Source of the DNA: Pseudanabaena sp. Salubria-1
GTDB lineage: Bacteria; Cyanobacteriota; Cyanobacteriia; Pseudanabaenales; Pseudanabaenaceae
Direction of reading: 5' to 3'
DNA: 64,000 nucleotides
Assembly (NCBI GenBank): GCA_023336205.1
Contig: JALQCR010000010.1
Coordinates: forward strand, 121,523-185,522
Below the pieces are notes generated by a model that did no database searches, had not been told where the DNA came from, and saw only the letters and a program-made list of their open reading frames with translations. Of this stretch, positions 46,165-55,980 are shown in pieces (the stretch's first letter is position 1; each line of letters opens with the position of its first letter). Position numbers and translations under genes: made by a program.

Positions 46165-46300
46165 CCGTCAGGGCAAACTTACCAGCCCTATTAGTAAAGA
46201 GCTTGATCATTTGCCATTGAGGATCGGAGAGCGATCGCACCCAAGTCATAAACACCAGTTTTCCCTTCTGGAATGTCAATGGAGAAGATGGCAGATGGAT
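46165..46300 (-). pseudogene. duplicate of the rearranged usher 3' end
   Basis: The minus strand reads FNDPSAIFSIDIPEGKTGVYDLGA, as in the usher C-terminus at 48892. It then continues, in a shifted frame, with SDPQWQMIKLFTNRAGKFAL, a second usher-like segment. The same junction occurs at 48846-49010. It has no start and is a fragment. Confidence 0.75.
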
Positions 46301-46302
46301 CG

Positions 46303-46524
46303 TTAAATTGCCAGATCTTGCTTAGATTTGTCTAATTTCTGCCATAGCTCTGCAATCTGTGTATAGGCTTCTTGGAATGAAATTTTACCGCCTGTTTCTA
46401 AGGCACAAATGATGCTGACCCGATGCGAAAAATATTGCAAGTTAGAGTTAAACATCAAGTTCTCTGGCGTAACTTTACCGTAGTAGCGAGAATGAGGAAA
46501 CATAACTTTGGTTACAGTAGACAT
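46303..46524 (-). CDS. small conserved cyanobacterial protein (DUF7219-like)
   Basis: The 73-aa product has FPHSRYYGKVTPENLMFNSN, then a central QYFSHRVSIICALETGGKIS and ends with a helix YTQIAELWQKLDKS. I recall this pattern from short cyanobacterial proteins of unknown function (DUF7219). It is soluble, with no catalytic motif. A ribosome site (aaggaga) precedes the ATG. It lies between two copies of the usher-end repeat. Confidence 0.7.
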   Translation of the reverse strand: MSTVTKVMFPHSRYYGKVTPENLMFNSNLQYFSHRVSIICALETGGKISFQEAYTQIAELWQKLDKSKQDLAI

Positions 46525-46621
46525 AATCTTTTCTCCTTAGACTTCAACTTAAAGTGACTAAATGTTTAGGTAGTCTTACTTCCTTCCCAGTTAATAATTA
46601 GCGGAGCAAGGCTTCTCCACA

Positions 46622-47053
46622 CTAACTATTATAATACCTATTCGTTGAGCTCGTTGAGCTCGTTGAGGGGGAAGGGGATGTCCAAATGCCTCGATTAATT
46701 GTCCACATCAATATTGCAATTAGGGTTGAGATACAGACCGCCAACAAAATACGAGCAAGTGAATTTGCCTTTTGTTCTACAGGTTCTGGAGAGACAATTA
46801 GAATTTTGGAAAGTGGCTCTGGATGCCGCATAATGTAGGGTTGCATTCTGAGAGAATCTTGCTTCGAGATCGAGGGTGAGTAGATATCGACAAGATTAGT
46901 TTTTGTGATGTTAACGGGATACTTAGAATGAAGAGTATCTTCCACATCTCCAAACAGATCTATTAACTGATCAACTTTGTCTGTATAGGTATCAACGTCT
47001 TGCGTTACATAAAATTGATTTTCATGTTGATTTTTATCTATATCTTTCATCAT
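46622..47053 (-). CDS. hypothetical tail-anchored protein
   Basis: I do not recognise the family. The 143-aa product has a charged soluble N-terminal part, and one transmembrane helix near the C-terminus (about residues 99-122, ILLAVCISTLIAILMW). A Ser/Pro/Thr tail follows, encoded by a short repeat of gagctcgttga. Its upstream region (47094-47140) is homologous to that beside STAND gene 2. Confidence 0.55.
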   Translation of the reverse strand: MMKDIDKNQHENQFYVTQDVDTYTDKVDQLIDLFGDVEDTLHSKYPVNITKTNLVDIYSPSISKQDSLRMQPYIMRHPEPLSKILIVSPEPVEQKANSLARILLAVCISTLIAILMWTINRGIWTSPSPSTSSTSSTNRYYNS

Positions 47054-47093
47054 ATGCCGACCTTACTCTTTTTATTATTCACAATCAGAATTT

Positions 47094-47245
47094 GCATTAT
47101 TCACTTATTGGTAAGCCCCCCACGGTTGCCTTTGGTGAATAAAATTAGTTGTGAGAAATGAAGCTCTAATTAAAGCATTGAAATCAGACAAATTATTGTC
47201 AATAATTTGTCTGTAAACTGACAAAAAAAGACAAATTTTAATTCA
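47094..47245. promoter_or_regulatory. intergenic element shared with the STAND locus
   Basis: The segment gcattattcactta...aagcccccca...tgcct...gaataaaa at 47094-47144 matches 60755-60806 closely, followed in both by taattaaagca and aaatcag. At 47186-47214 is the near-perfect palindrome cagacaaattattg/caataatttgtctg, then actgacaaaa. At the STAND genes the equivalent stretch precedes a promoter, so this looks like a copied regulatory region whose gene was lost. Confidence 0.55.
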
Positions 47246-47259
47246 CAACTGATTTTACG

Positions 47260-48736
47260 CAGCAGTTTCAAATTCAAAAAGCAGCAAAGTATACAGATAT
47301 AAGGAACCAGATAAAGGTAGAGCTTAAAACATAGCAAAAATGATAATCCTATCCAGTTAATGCCACCAACGATCTTAGTTTTTAGTGTTTTTTTAGATTT
47401 CCTGCAAGAGGGGATAGAGAAAATAAAAGACCCAAGAAGCGAAAGCAATGGGACAAAATTTAAAATCAGCGATGCGATGCTGTCGGCTTTCTCGATGTTT
47501 TTTATGCAGTGTCAATCATTTTTAGAGTATCAAAGACAATTGCAGAGTCGAAGTGGAAAAAATAACGTTCAAAGTATATTTGGAGTGGAGAAAATACCCT
47601 CTGACCAGCAAATACGCAATATCCTCGACCTAATTAGCGCCAAGAGTCTGAACGCTGTATTTGAGAAAGTGTATAAATTTCTGCAAATGGGAAAGCACCT
47701 GAAACGATATGAAAGATTGGATAGGAATTTACTGATTTGTTTAGATGGAACGGAGTACCATAGCTCATCGAAAATATCCTGCGAATGTTGTAGTACCCGT
47801 AATCATCGCAGTGGCAAAATAACATACTCACACACAGCAATTTTGCCCGTAATCGCTGCACCAGGTTGCGAACAGGTGATTTCTCTACCACCCGAATTCG
47901 TCACTCCGCAAGATGGACATGAGAAACAAGATTGTGAAACAGCCGCAGCGAAACGCTGGATTAGTAAACATGGGCATCTTTTTGAAGGACAGGCGATTAC
48001 GTTATTAGGGGATGATCTCTATAGCCGTCAACCGATGTGTCAGAATTGTTTAGAGGCAAATATGAACTTCATTTTCACCTGCTTACCATCCAGTCATCCT
48101 AGTTTATATCAGTGGTTAGATTACATTGAAAAAAATGGTGAAGTGCAGAATTTGACGACTAAACACCGCAAGGGGAAATCTATAGAAATATATAGTTATC
48201 GATTTGTGAATCAGATACCTTTAAGAGAACAAGAACCCTCTCTGTTAGTGAACTGGTGTGAACTGACTGTTCGCAATAGTGTTGATAATTCTGAAGTCTA
48301 CCGTAATGCTTTTGTGACTAATCATGCTGTTAATATTGACAATGTGGCGGTCGTAGTTGAAACGGGTAGATGTCGTTGGAAAACCGAAAATGAGAACCAC
48401 AATGTGTTGAAAACCAAGGGCTACAACTTGGAACATAACTTTGGTCATGGACAAAAACATTTGTCATCGACACTTCTATCTCTTAATTTGTTAGCTTTTC
48501 TATTTCACACGATTTTACATTTAATAGATTCCAGTTATCAAGAGATTCGTCGTAAGCGTGGCACTCGTAGAGGATTCTTTCAAGATATTCTCTCTCTTAC
48601 CAAGTACTTTTTATTTAAGAGTTGGCAACATTTAATCGACTTTATGCTTGATGAAGCCCCCGTCTTTGCAGATTCCTGTTAATTTTTAGACTCTTGGTTT
48701 TGTATATCTTGCTACTTTTTGAATTTGGAATTGCTG
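47260..48736 (+). mobile_element. ISNCY-like insertion sequence, 1477 bp
   Basis: Imperfect terminal inverted repeats share caaattcaaaaag-agcaa and tataca. A 9-bp target duplication gattttacg is at 47251-47259 and 48737-48745. It carries one intact transposase. Confidence 0.88.
47360..48682 (+). CDS. ISNCY-family-like DDE transposase
   Basis: The 440-aa product has a DDE layout with LLICLDGTEYHSS, TLLGDDLYSRQPMC and RCRWKTENENHNVLKTKGYNLEHNFG (Glu region). A zinc-ribbon-like C-x-C-C (CECCSTRNHR) occurs at about 136. I recall such proteins from cyanobacteria as ISNCY-type; the family name is less certain than the function. Confidence 0.82.
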   Translation: MPPTILVFSVFLDFLQEGIEKIKDPRSESNGTKFKISDAMLSAFSMFFMQCQSFLEYQRQLQSRSGKNNVQSIFGVEKIPSDQQIRNILDLISAKSLNAVFEKVYKFLQMGKHLKRYERLDRNLLICLDGTEYHSSSKISCECCSTRNHRSGKITYSHTAILPVIAAPGCEQVISLPPEFVTPQDGHEKQDCETAAAKRWISKHGHLFEGQAITLLGDDLYSRQPMCQNCLEANMNFIFTCLPSSHPSLYQWLDYIEKNGEVQNLTTKHRKGKSIEIYSYRFVNQIPLREQEPSLLVNWCELTVRNSVDNSEVYRNAFVTNHAVNIDNVAVVVETGRCRWKTENENHNVLKTKGYNLEHNFGHGQKHLSSTLLSLNLLAFLFHTILHLIDSSYQEIRRKRGTRRGFFQDILSLTKYFLFKSWQHLIDFMLDEAPVFADSC

Positions 48737-48787
48737 GATTTTACGTGGAAGTTTGTAAAGCCCTCACCCCTAGCCCCTCATTAAATA

Positions 48788-48846
48788 TACAACCAGAAAA
48801 AAGCTGTGGTGCACGGTGCGCGTGCGCCACAGCTTTTAGGGTTGTA
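48788..48846 (-). terminator. long hairpin downstream of the usher
   Basis: tacaacc...aaaagctgtgg pairs with ccacagctttt...gggttgta around a gcacggtgcgcgtgc tip. It ends the chaperone-usher operon on the minus strand. Confidence 0.7.
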
Positions 48847-51173
48847 CTTAACGTCAGGGCAAACTTACCGCCCTATTGGTAAAGAGCTTGATCATTTGCC
48901 ATTGAGGATCGGAGCGCGATCGCTTGACGATCGCACCGCACCCAAGTCATAAACACCCGTTTTCCCTTCAGGAATGTCAATAGAGAAGATGGCGGGGGGA
49001 TCGTTGAACATTTTTAACTCATAGCGACCTGGTTTAATTCCTTTTAAGACAAACTTTCCTGCTTTATTCGTGAATATTTGTAAGGGAGTCCAATTGGGAT
49101 CGGATAGAGAAATAAATTCTCCAGACAATTGAGATAGTGGCTCATCTTTGTTGTTGCGTAATGTACCGCGTAAAAAGATCGTTGCATCAGTACCGATACG
49201 GATCGCGGTTCCACTTTTGTAAGTGGGTAAAATCGCATAGTTGGTTTGACCTAAATCGTAACCCACAGGCAAATTTTGGGCGGCAATGCGGATTTTAGAA
49301 ACTTGATAGGGTGACAAATCGGGTAAAACTGCTGGCCCGATCGCTTCTATTTGTGCGGCATTACCACCGATCGCATTGGGGTTAAGGCCGATTACACGAC
49401 CTTGCAGGGTGGGATGCGGCGCAACTAAGACGAAACTCCCCGTTACGGGGCGGGAGATCCCCCAATAGCCATCGACAAATACCAAAGACGTTCCGAAATC
49501 TAACTGAGTGGTATTTGTAGTTTGACCATTGCGATTAAGCAAAGCATTGTGGGATAACGAGAATTCTCCTCGATAACCGCGATAGTTGAGTTTACCTGTG
49601 AAACTGTCATTTGAAGGGTTGCGGGCGATATCCGCAGCCATGCCAATACCTTCTAAATTTGGGGATGAATTAGTCCAACTTGCCCTTGTGGTGGGAGCAT
49701 CTTTATTAGTTATATCCATTGCAGCTTGGAGGGTTTGCTGAGTTTGGGGAACTGTCCCTGACCAAGTTACGCCGATTAAAATTTTTTGTTCTTTAGGCTT
49801 GATCCCATCTCCCGATTCACTGAGATTCAACGAAATCGAGAAGCCATTGCCGAGGAATTTATTGAGGTTTAGCCCTATTTGATAGCTGTCAGGGCGATCG
49901 CGTCCCAATTGATAACGAAAATTTAGCCCACTCGTGATTTCCCAGAATAGTTTTTGGCGATAATTGGCGGTGAAATCTAGCCGAGATGGATTAGTCATCT
50001 TCATGCTAGAAGATGAATTGCTAGATAGATTATTCGATGAGTTAGAAGACAAATTGGAAGATAAAAAGTTGGCACTGCGATGTTCGAGCGTGAAGCCAAA
50101 GGACTGATCTAAAGGATTGGTTTCCCCTGATTTGATAAATTCGTAACCCAAACGAGCCGCTAGCCCTAGCCCTAATTGTTCGGCATTACTAAGAGCCGTA
50201 TCCCAAGAAATATTACCTAAGGTTGTCGCCAAAGCCCCCTCTATTCCCATGATTTGCTGACGGAAATCGGCTTGGACATAGCCGCCCATTGAGAGGGTGT
50301 TATTAATTCCTTGACGATAGGCGGCAAAAATAGTCGGTGATGTGAAATCATAACTAGTGCCATTACCGCTAGTTATGCTGGGAAACCCAAAGATATAGAC
50401 GAATTGCTGTGCATTGGGAGCAAGTAGACTTGAGGCGATCGCATTGCTAAAGTCCAAACGCTGCACTCGTCCCACATTATCGGTGATCTCTAACTGCACA
50501 TCATTCACCCCAGAACCAAGGGTCAGATTCCGAATATCTTGCTGACCTGCCTTTAGCTCTAGGGTTTGCAGCAGTTTACCATTGACAAACACTTCTACGG
50601 TGGAGGGATTTTCTAAAAAAAATTCGTATTGACTGACAGGACGGGTGATCAGGTAGGGTTGCAAGCTGTAATTTCGGGCGATCGACAATCCTAATAAGGG
50701 TTTGCTGAGTTGATAGCCAACAGTAGGAACTCCCAGATCGCCGATCGCATAGGTGACAGCGCGATCGATGTCATCATGGACGATCCGAAAATTACCCCGC
50801 TTCCATTCTGGATTAGCCCGTTCGACAAAGGAGAGATTACCTTCTAAAACCCAACCATTCCAATTAAAAGCTGTATCAAAGTTGAGATTTAGCGGCTGCC
50901 TTGCTGTATTACTGGAGTTACCCGTATTAGCGAAGACAAACTTTTCACCACCGCGAACTGTCAAATAACCACTAAATTGACTCGGCAAAATCGCATTAGC
51001 TGCTTCGGGATCTCCTGATTGCGAACTCAAAACATTGACTTTGCGCTGTGCTGGAGGGACTTCGATGAATAGTTGCAATTTTCGATCGTCAAAGACAGCT
51101 TTTAAGCCATTTTCGCGCAATAAATCGATCGCAATGTTCTTTTCTCTATCGGGTGCAATTAAAAGTGAAAGTT

Positions 51174-52633
51174 CAGCTCAATAAGAAACTGGACTTTAGA
51201 CTAAAAAGAAGAAAAGAAAGGCAGGAAGTGAATGTCACAAACTGCCAAAAGAGCAATGATCAATAAACCAAATTGACATTGACTACTATGATTTTCCAAA
51301 AATTACAAGAATTTCGCAAGTCGATATATGAATACCTAGGAACAGGAAAAGATGCAGTATTTGAATTAATGGATGCCGTCCTGACAAGTCCGAGCATTAG
51401 CTCGTATGTGAGTCTGTCAATGAATCCATTATTTCGGCGAAAATGGTCAAGTATTTATGAGGGACTGCGCGATAGCCGACCAGCAAGAGGAAAGTTGATG
51501 AAACTAATGGTGCAAGAGATCCCAACCGAAGAGCAACCTTGTCTGGCTGGAGATAATAGCGTGTGGTTGCGACCAGATGCGGAAACGCTGAAGGAAAGAG
51601 GATTCCATCATGGCAAAGACGAAAGTATCGGCGTAGGACAAAGCTACAGCACGTTGGCGTGGATTCCCGAAGCAAGTGGGAGTTGGGCGCTACCGATAAA
51701 ACATGAGCGGATCACCAGTTTCGAGACTCCTGTGAGTAAAGCTGCCTTCCAACTCAAACAAGTCACAAAGCAGTTAAGCGTACGCCCCCTAGCTGTCTAT
51801 GACCGAGGATATGGGAATGCAAGTTTTGTGAAAGCAACAGCGAATATTGAGGCGGATTTATTACTACGTTTGGCATCTAATCGCTGTGTTTGGGGAGTTC
51901 CGTCTGCCTATAGCGGTCGTGGTGCACCTTGTAAACATGGGCATAAATTCAAACTGAATGCCCCAGAAACTTGGGCTGGGGCAGCCACCACTATAGAAAT
52001 TACAGACCCAAAAATAGGTCGGGTACGGGTAACTTATTGGCGTGACTTTCATTTCCGTACTTCTCCAGAAAGACCGATGCAGATTTTTAGAATTGAGGTG
52101 ATTGAACCCTTGGGGCGCAACCGTAAGTTTCAGCCCATGTGGTTGGCTTGGTTGGGTAAAACTATGCCTGCTTTGGAAACTCTTTGGTTAAAATACTTGC
52201 GTCGCTTTGCCATAGAGCATTGGTATCGTTTTGCCAAGCAACGGTTACATTGGACTCTGCCCCAGATTACCTCTACTCAGGCGGCTGAGCGTTGGAGTGC
52301 TTTGATGCCTTTAATGACTTGGCAACTTTGGTTCGCTCGTCTCGATTGTGTTGATGCTCCTTTACCTTGGCAGTCTCCTCAGGATAATCTTGCTCCTGGT
52401 CGTGTCGCTCAATCATTTGCGGTAATTATTGCCGCGATTGGTACTCCTGCAATCCCTCCTAAACTACGCGGTAAATCGCCCGGACGCTCCTTAGGCGATC
52501 GCCTTCCTCCTCGTATTCGCTATCCGACTGTTAAAAAACACGCCTCAAAAAGAAAGAAAACTGAAAAGACTCCTGCGCCAACCCATCCAATTGCCATTTA
52601 GGTTCTGCTTCTCTTCTCAATTTTGAGCTGGAT
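51174..52633 (+). mobile_element. IS701-family element nested in the ISKra4 element
   Basis: The ends share cagctcaa in inverse orientation just inside 51174 and 52633; exact boundaries and the 4-bp target duplication could not be fixed by eye. It inserted 3 bp inside the left inverted repeat of the outer element. Confidence 0.7.
51273..52601 (+). CDS. IS701-family-like DDE transposase
   Basis: The 442-aa product has CLAGDNSVWLRPDAETLKER and YSTLAWIPE, followed by LAVYDRGYGNASFV (second Asp) and the Y-R-E-like FAIEHWYRFAKQRLHW, typical of IS701-type transposases. The basic C-terminal tail is Lys-rich. It appears full length. Confidence 0.85.
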   Translation: MTLTTMIFQKLQEFRKSIYEYLGTGKDAVFELMDAVLTSPSISSYVSLSMNPLFRRKWSSIYEGLRDSRPARGKLMKLMVQEIPTEEQPCLAGDNSVWLRPDAETLKERGFHHGKDESIGVGQSYSTLAWIPEASGSWALPIKHERITSFETPVSKAAFQLKQVTKQLSVRPLAVYDRGYGNASFVKATANIEADLLLRLASNRCVWGVPSAYSGRGAPCKHGHKFKLNAPETWAGAATTIEITDPKIGRVRVTYWRDFHFRTSPERPMQIFRIEVIEPLGRNRKFQPMWLAWLGKTMPALETLWLKYLRRFAIEHWYRFAKQRLHWTLPQITSTQAAERWSALMPLMTWQLWFARLDCVDAPLPWQSPQDNLAPGRVAQSFAVIIAAIGTPAIPPKLRGKSPGRSLGDRLPPRIRYPTVKKHASKRKKTEKTPAPTHPIAI

Positions 52634-52697
52634 TTTGCTATTGCAAGCTCCTGCTCAATTTTCTCGTGTCTTTTGGTTCCTCTCTCATACCTGCCCA

Positions 52698-54064
52698 TTA
52701 GTCCAAACTAAAGTAAGAAATGGAAGAAAGATTAAGCCAATAAGCATCCCAATCTTGATTAGTACGGCAGATCCTAAGAGCAAGCATAGCCTTAGCATTT
52801 TCAATCGTCCACCAAGAGCCAGCAAGCTTTAAACGATTTTGAATAACATAGCGGTGACCACTCTCAATTTCACCAGAGCCAATGGGTAAATTGGAGTCAA
52901 TCGTGCCCTGATAGTCTAGACGATTAGGACGATTGAAAAGATAGCGATAAGCGGATCTAACCACAGCCAGATTGTCAGGAACAGATTCAGGTTCTTGAAA
53001 CGGCTTAAGAGCTTCAAGGACAGCCGAAGCATGATTGGATTTGAGTTGTTGCTTCTGCACATCCATCCATGCTTTCGGAGCATCTGGGGAACAAACGCGA
53101 CTTGCATCGGCTAGATATTCACATACATGATAGAAATCTAGTAAGTAGCGACTAAGTACACCAAAACGCTGCTCGATTTGGCTAGCAATCCAAGGCGCAC
53201 CGTCGCCAACCCCATGCACAAAGGTTTCTTCTCCCAATCCAGCACGGATAGCACAATCAAGTAATGCTGCTCCTGCATCATCAGTCGAGCCTATCGTTGC
53301 TCCGAAAATAGGCTGCTCTTGCTCAGGGGTACGCGCCGAGGTTAGACGCGCTTCTTTCCAGCTAATTTTACGCGTCTTACGACGGTCAACTTCTTCGCCA
53401 TCAGTTTCGCTTGCCGTTGTTTCCACAATCGGAATCATTGTCCCATCCATCTCCGCTATTAAAAACTCCACACCCTCGATTGCTGGGAATCCTGTTTCCC
53501 AACTCTGCGTTTCTAATATACGCTGGGCATGACTTTCTGTGATCTCCTGTCCTGCACTAATTGGGATGCTTATTCCATGATGTTCCATCATTTTTTTTGG
53601 GATTTTCCCAAACGCTACATCTGACCCAAAGTCGGTAATCACTCTCTGCAATGGGCGTGAATATCCTCGGCAATGTACTTCGGCGGCTTTTTGAAATGGT
53701 CTCACTACCTGTTTGGACTCTCTTCCAAATTCGATGTACCTTTGCTCTAGTACTTCGATGCGTCCATATCGGCTGTACCAATAGAGTTTTTTTTACCACC
53801 TCGGTGTGAAGATGGATTCGCGGCGATATATGCTTCGCTTTGCTTGATTTCTTGCCGCGTTGCCCATGTTTGTAGTGCTGTTTGTCCTAACTGACGGATT
53901 TCTTCTATCACTCGTTCCTCGGCTGCGTCGGCTTTGATTAGATCACCTTCTGCATTTTCTACAACGGATAATAATCCTTCGATTTTCGCTTTCAATTCAG
54001 GATAATCGTTTAGTCTTTCTTCTATGCTTTTACTGGACGATGCTGTTTTTGTTTTTATATTCAC
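52698..54064 (-). CDS. ISKra4-family transposase made by -1 frameshift
   Basis: The first frame (54064-53747) starts MNIKTKTASSSKSIEERLND and ends after SHRGGKK. The second, -1 frame continues YWYSRYGRIEVLEQRY... to 52698. At the junction an A8 run (53787-53794 on the plus strand as T8) provides the heptamer A-AAA-AAC in the first frame, a textbook -1 slippery site. The catalytic part has LIAEMDGTMIPIVE, VHGVGDGAPWIASQ and LPIGSGEIESGHR. It appears functional. Confidence 0.82.
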
Positions 54065-54487
54065 GGCTCAATTTTATGACTTCTTTGGATTAGAACTGTT
54101 ATCCATCATACTTTCTAACCTACTTTATTTCTCCCATTTCACTTTTAATTACACCCTCTCTATCAAGCCCAGCTTGCAACTTGTCGAGGACTTCAGGACG
54201 CGCCACTTCCTTTAAGTTGTCAAGCAGAATTGTGGAATTGATCCTAATTTTTGAGCGATTATTAGCCTCCAATAGAATAGGAATCCGCCCCTTAAATTGA
54301 CCATCGATTGACCAAGAAACGGTTAGCCTCTGATTGCCCTGTGGCGACTGAGGACGCTTAAATACCTGTTGAAAAAGCCCGTCTTCGGGGGGATCGGGTG
54401 CGATTTTTTGGGCTAGTGCGGCTCTGGGAAACAATAAAATAAGGCTGATGACAGCGAGGAAAATCTGGCTGGCAAAACTCATTAAAT

Positions 54488-55237
54488 CTATTGCTTATAG
54501 TCAAATGTCGCAGTCACAGTTCCCTGTGGTAAATCCGCAGGATAGGGAATCACAAAGCGGCGCTTCTGATTTGCCAAAATATTTTGATTGGTAAAATCCT
54601 TAAGTTGTTCAGTTGTGAGCGCCACGGTTTTGCCGCCACTGGCAAGGTTTAACTTAAAATCTGCCAAGGTTGCTCTAGCTGCACCTTGATTGGCAAAGGT
54701 AATCGCAATTACGGGTTTATCTTTTTCTTTTTGGACAGCGACATTATCTAAAACTAGTTTAGGCTCGGCATTCTCAGGACGGACATAGAGAGAACCCATA
54801 TATTTAAGCAAAATCTCGACCTTAGCTGTTACTTTGGTTGGTTTGCCAGCTTCAGGCTTGGTGAGATTAATCGGTACTTGTTCGGACACTAGGCGATAGT
54901 AAAGCTCCTTGGTTGGGTTTGAGTCGCCCACCCATGTCACGAGTACAGTTTGTTTGGTATTCGGTTGGAGAATTACCTGCGGTGGATAGATCAAAAAGTT
55001 GTCATCGGCGGGTGTATAGCTTTCGTTGCCATCTATGTCCATTTCACGAGTAACCACTGACAATTGGACGGCCTCTGGTTCGTTGCTATCGCTAGTCAGA
55101 TCGTAGGATTGGCTTGCCTCGTTGCCGATGGGAGTAAATGTCCGCGAAATGGGCAAAATTTTAAAGGCGTAGCTGGGTTGAATATTTACCAGTAATAGAA
55201 ATAACGTCAGCCAGAGTTGAGAAAATTGTAATTTCAT
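54488..55237 (-). CDS. periplasmic pilus chaperone (PapD-like)
   Basis: Chaperones of this family fold pilus subunits in the periplasm and hand them to the usher. The 249-aa product from MKLQFSQLWLTLFLLL has a signal peptide ending near PSYAF, an N-terminal Ig domain (PISRTFTPIGNEASQSYDLT; VILQPNTKQTVLVTWVG), ELYYRLVSEQVP at the subunit-binding edge, and a second Ig domain. I choose 55237, since upstream codons lie in a repeat. It is 5 bp from the usher start. It is intact, but the usher is not. Confidence 0.87.
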   Translation of the reverse strand: MKLQFSQLWLTLFLLLVNIQPSYAFKILPISRTFTPIGNEASQSYDLTSDSNEPEAVQLSVVTREMDIDGNESYTPADDNFLIYPPQVILQPNTKQTVLVTWVGDSNPTKELYYRLVSEQVPINLTKPEAGKPTKVTAKVEILLKYMGSLYVRPENAEPKLVLDNVAVQKEKDKPVIAITFANQGAARATLADFKLNLASGGKTVALTTEQLKDFTNQNILANQKRRFVIPYPADLPQGTVTATFDYKQ

Positions 55238-55281
55238 GTTTGTGTAGTCAAAGAAAGAGTTAGCTAAGTCAACATTTATCC

Positions 55282-55360
55282 GCCCCCTAGCCCCCAATTC
55301 TGGGGGAACAAGAAAATAAAATTCTTTCAAAGTCCCCCAGAATTGGGGGATTTAGGGGGC
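55282..55360. repeat. inverted repeat of cccccaattctggggg type
   Basis: gccccctagcccccaattctgggg pairs with an inverted copy ending gggggatttagggggc around a 27-nt A/T-rich centre. This kind of element is widespread in cyanobacteria. The segment acttgtgtgtacacggtagc follows at about 55389-55408 and recurs elsewhere in the window. Confidence 0.75.
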
Positions 55361-55455
55361 TTAAATAAATCGCAACGTAGACAGTTAGACTTGTGTGTAC
55401 ACGGTAGCCCTTTCAAAGGGGAGTTAGGGAGGGTAAAAAACTTCTCAAACACGCT

Positions 55456-55980
55456 CTAATTATCAGTGACAGTGAAAGTAATGCTACCTGTATAAGTCCC
55501 CGGAGCTTGATTGGGGGGTATAGTATAACTAATGAAAATACTTGAATCAGATGCATTCCCAGCACTAGAGCTTCTAGTTAATTGCAGGGGATTAGAATCA
55601 TAATGGCTGGGCGATCGCATGGATGTTGGCGATGTAGCATTAGTACCTAGAGCTTCACCCAATCCGCCAAATTCTATAAAATTAGAACCCGATACTAATC
55701 TCCAATTACTAGCACTAGTTACGATAACTTTAAGTCCATTCCCACTACTGGTTAATAAACCAGATATAGCGGCAATCTTAATGCCAGTATAAGCATTACC
55801 AGGAGTCAAAGTAAGAGAGCCAGCATCAGGCGCAGGAGATAATGTAATTGGTAAAGCAGCAGGAATAGTACCACTCAAGTTAACCGTGCCAGTAGGGCCA
55901 GCAAATGCCGCCGCCTTCGTCATGAGAGAGGCGGTTGCCGCCAAGCCAGAAGCCAAAAGAATACGATGAACTTTAATCAT
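55456..55980 (-). CDS. chaperone-usher pilus subunit (intact)
   Basis: The 174-aa product starts MIKVHRILLASGLAATASLM, a signal peptide, followed by a beta-rich domain and a conserved-looking C-terminal FISYTIPPNQAPGTYTGSI and TFTVTDN, where the strand bound by the chaperone would lie. A paralogue with the same ends is encoded upstream (56245-57589) and is broken by IS1. The context of a chaperone and usher downstream supports a subunit role, though no classic pilin motif is strict. Confidence 0.75.
   Translation of the reverse strand: MIKVHRILLASGLAATASLMTKAAAFAGPTGTVNLSGTIPAALPITLSPAPDAGSLTLTPGNAYTGIKIAAISGLLTSSGNGLKVIVTSASNWRLVSGSNFIEFGGLGEALGTNATSPTSMRSPSHYDSNPLQLTRSSSAGNASDSSIFISYTIPPNQAPGTYTGSITFTVTDN

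Larger units (their letters stand above)
51151..54156 (-). mobile_element. ISKra4-family element (carrying an inner IS701 element)
   Basis: Ends gggtgcaattaaaagtgaaa (left) and the inverse of gggtgtaattaaaagtgaaa (right) differ by one base. An exact 8-bp target duplication tctctatc is at 51143-51150 and 54157-54164. Without the inner IS it would be about 1.5 kb, normal for the family. Confidence 0.9.
48892..54482 (-). pseudogene. fimbrial outer-membrane usher, split by nested insertion sequences
   Basis: The N-terminal part (54482-54157) has a signal peptide ending near AALAQ, and the usher N-domain (PPEDGLFQQVF; LTVSWSIDGQFKGRIPI). The frame enters the ISKra4-family element after LQAGLDRE. 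The rest resumes at 51150 with DREKNIAIDLLRENGLKAVF and runs to 48892. It includes the barrel with FVNGKLLQTLELKAGQQDIRNL (plug-like carboxypeptidase-like region) and CTD-like repeats. Removing the insert and one 8-bp duplication restores one frame. Ushers secrete and assemble pilus subunits. The C-terminus after GVYDLGA is fused to a second usher-like segment, so the 3' end is also rearranged. The gene follows the chaperone on the minus strand by 5 bp. Confidence 0.88.

Noticed and set aside
47170..47250. Possible Tn7/CAST-like transposon end, because of repeated tgaca and tgtc motifs
   Set aside because: No tnsA/B/C/Q-like gene, no Cas12k, no CRISPR array and no ordered series of binding sites; the motifs fit a promoter-region repeat shared with the STAND genes better.
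47170..47448. Minus-strand frame of 92 aa spanning the ISNCY-like left end
   Set aside because: It crosses an IS boundary and reads regulatory and IS sequence; no family match. Part of it (CELKFVFFCQ) reflects the duplicated usher-end segment.
48694..48882. Short plus-strand frame after the ISNCY-like element
   Set aside because: It lies over the IS end and the usher terminator hairpin, with no ribosome site.
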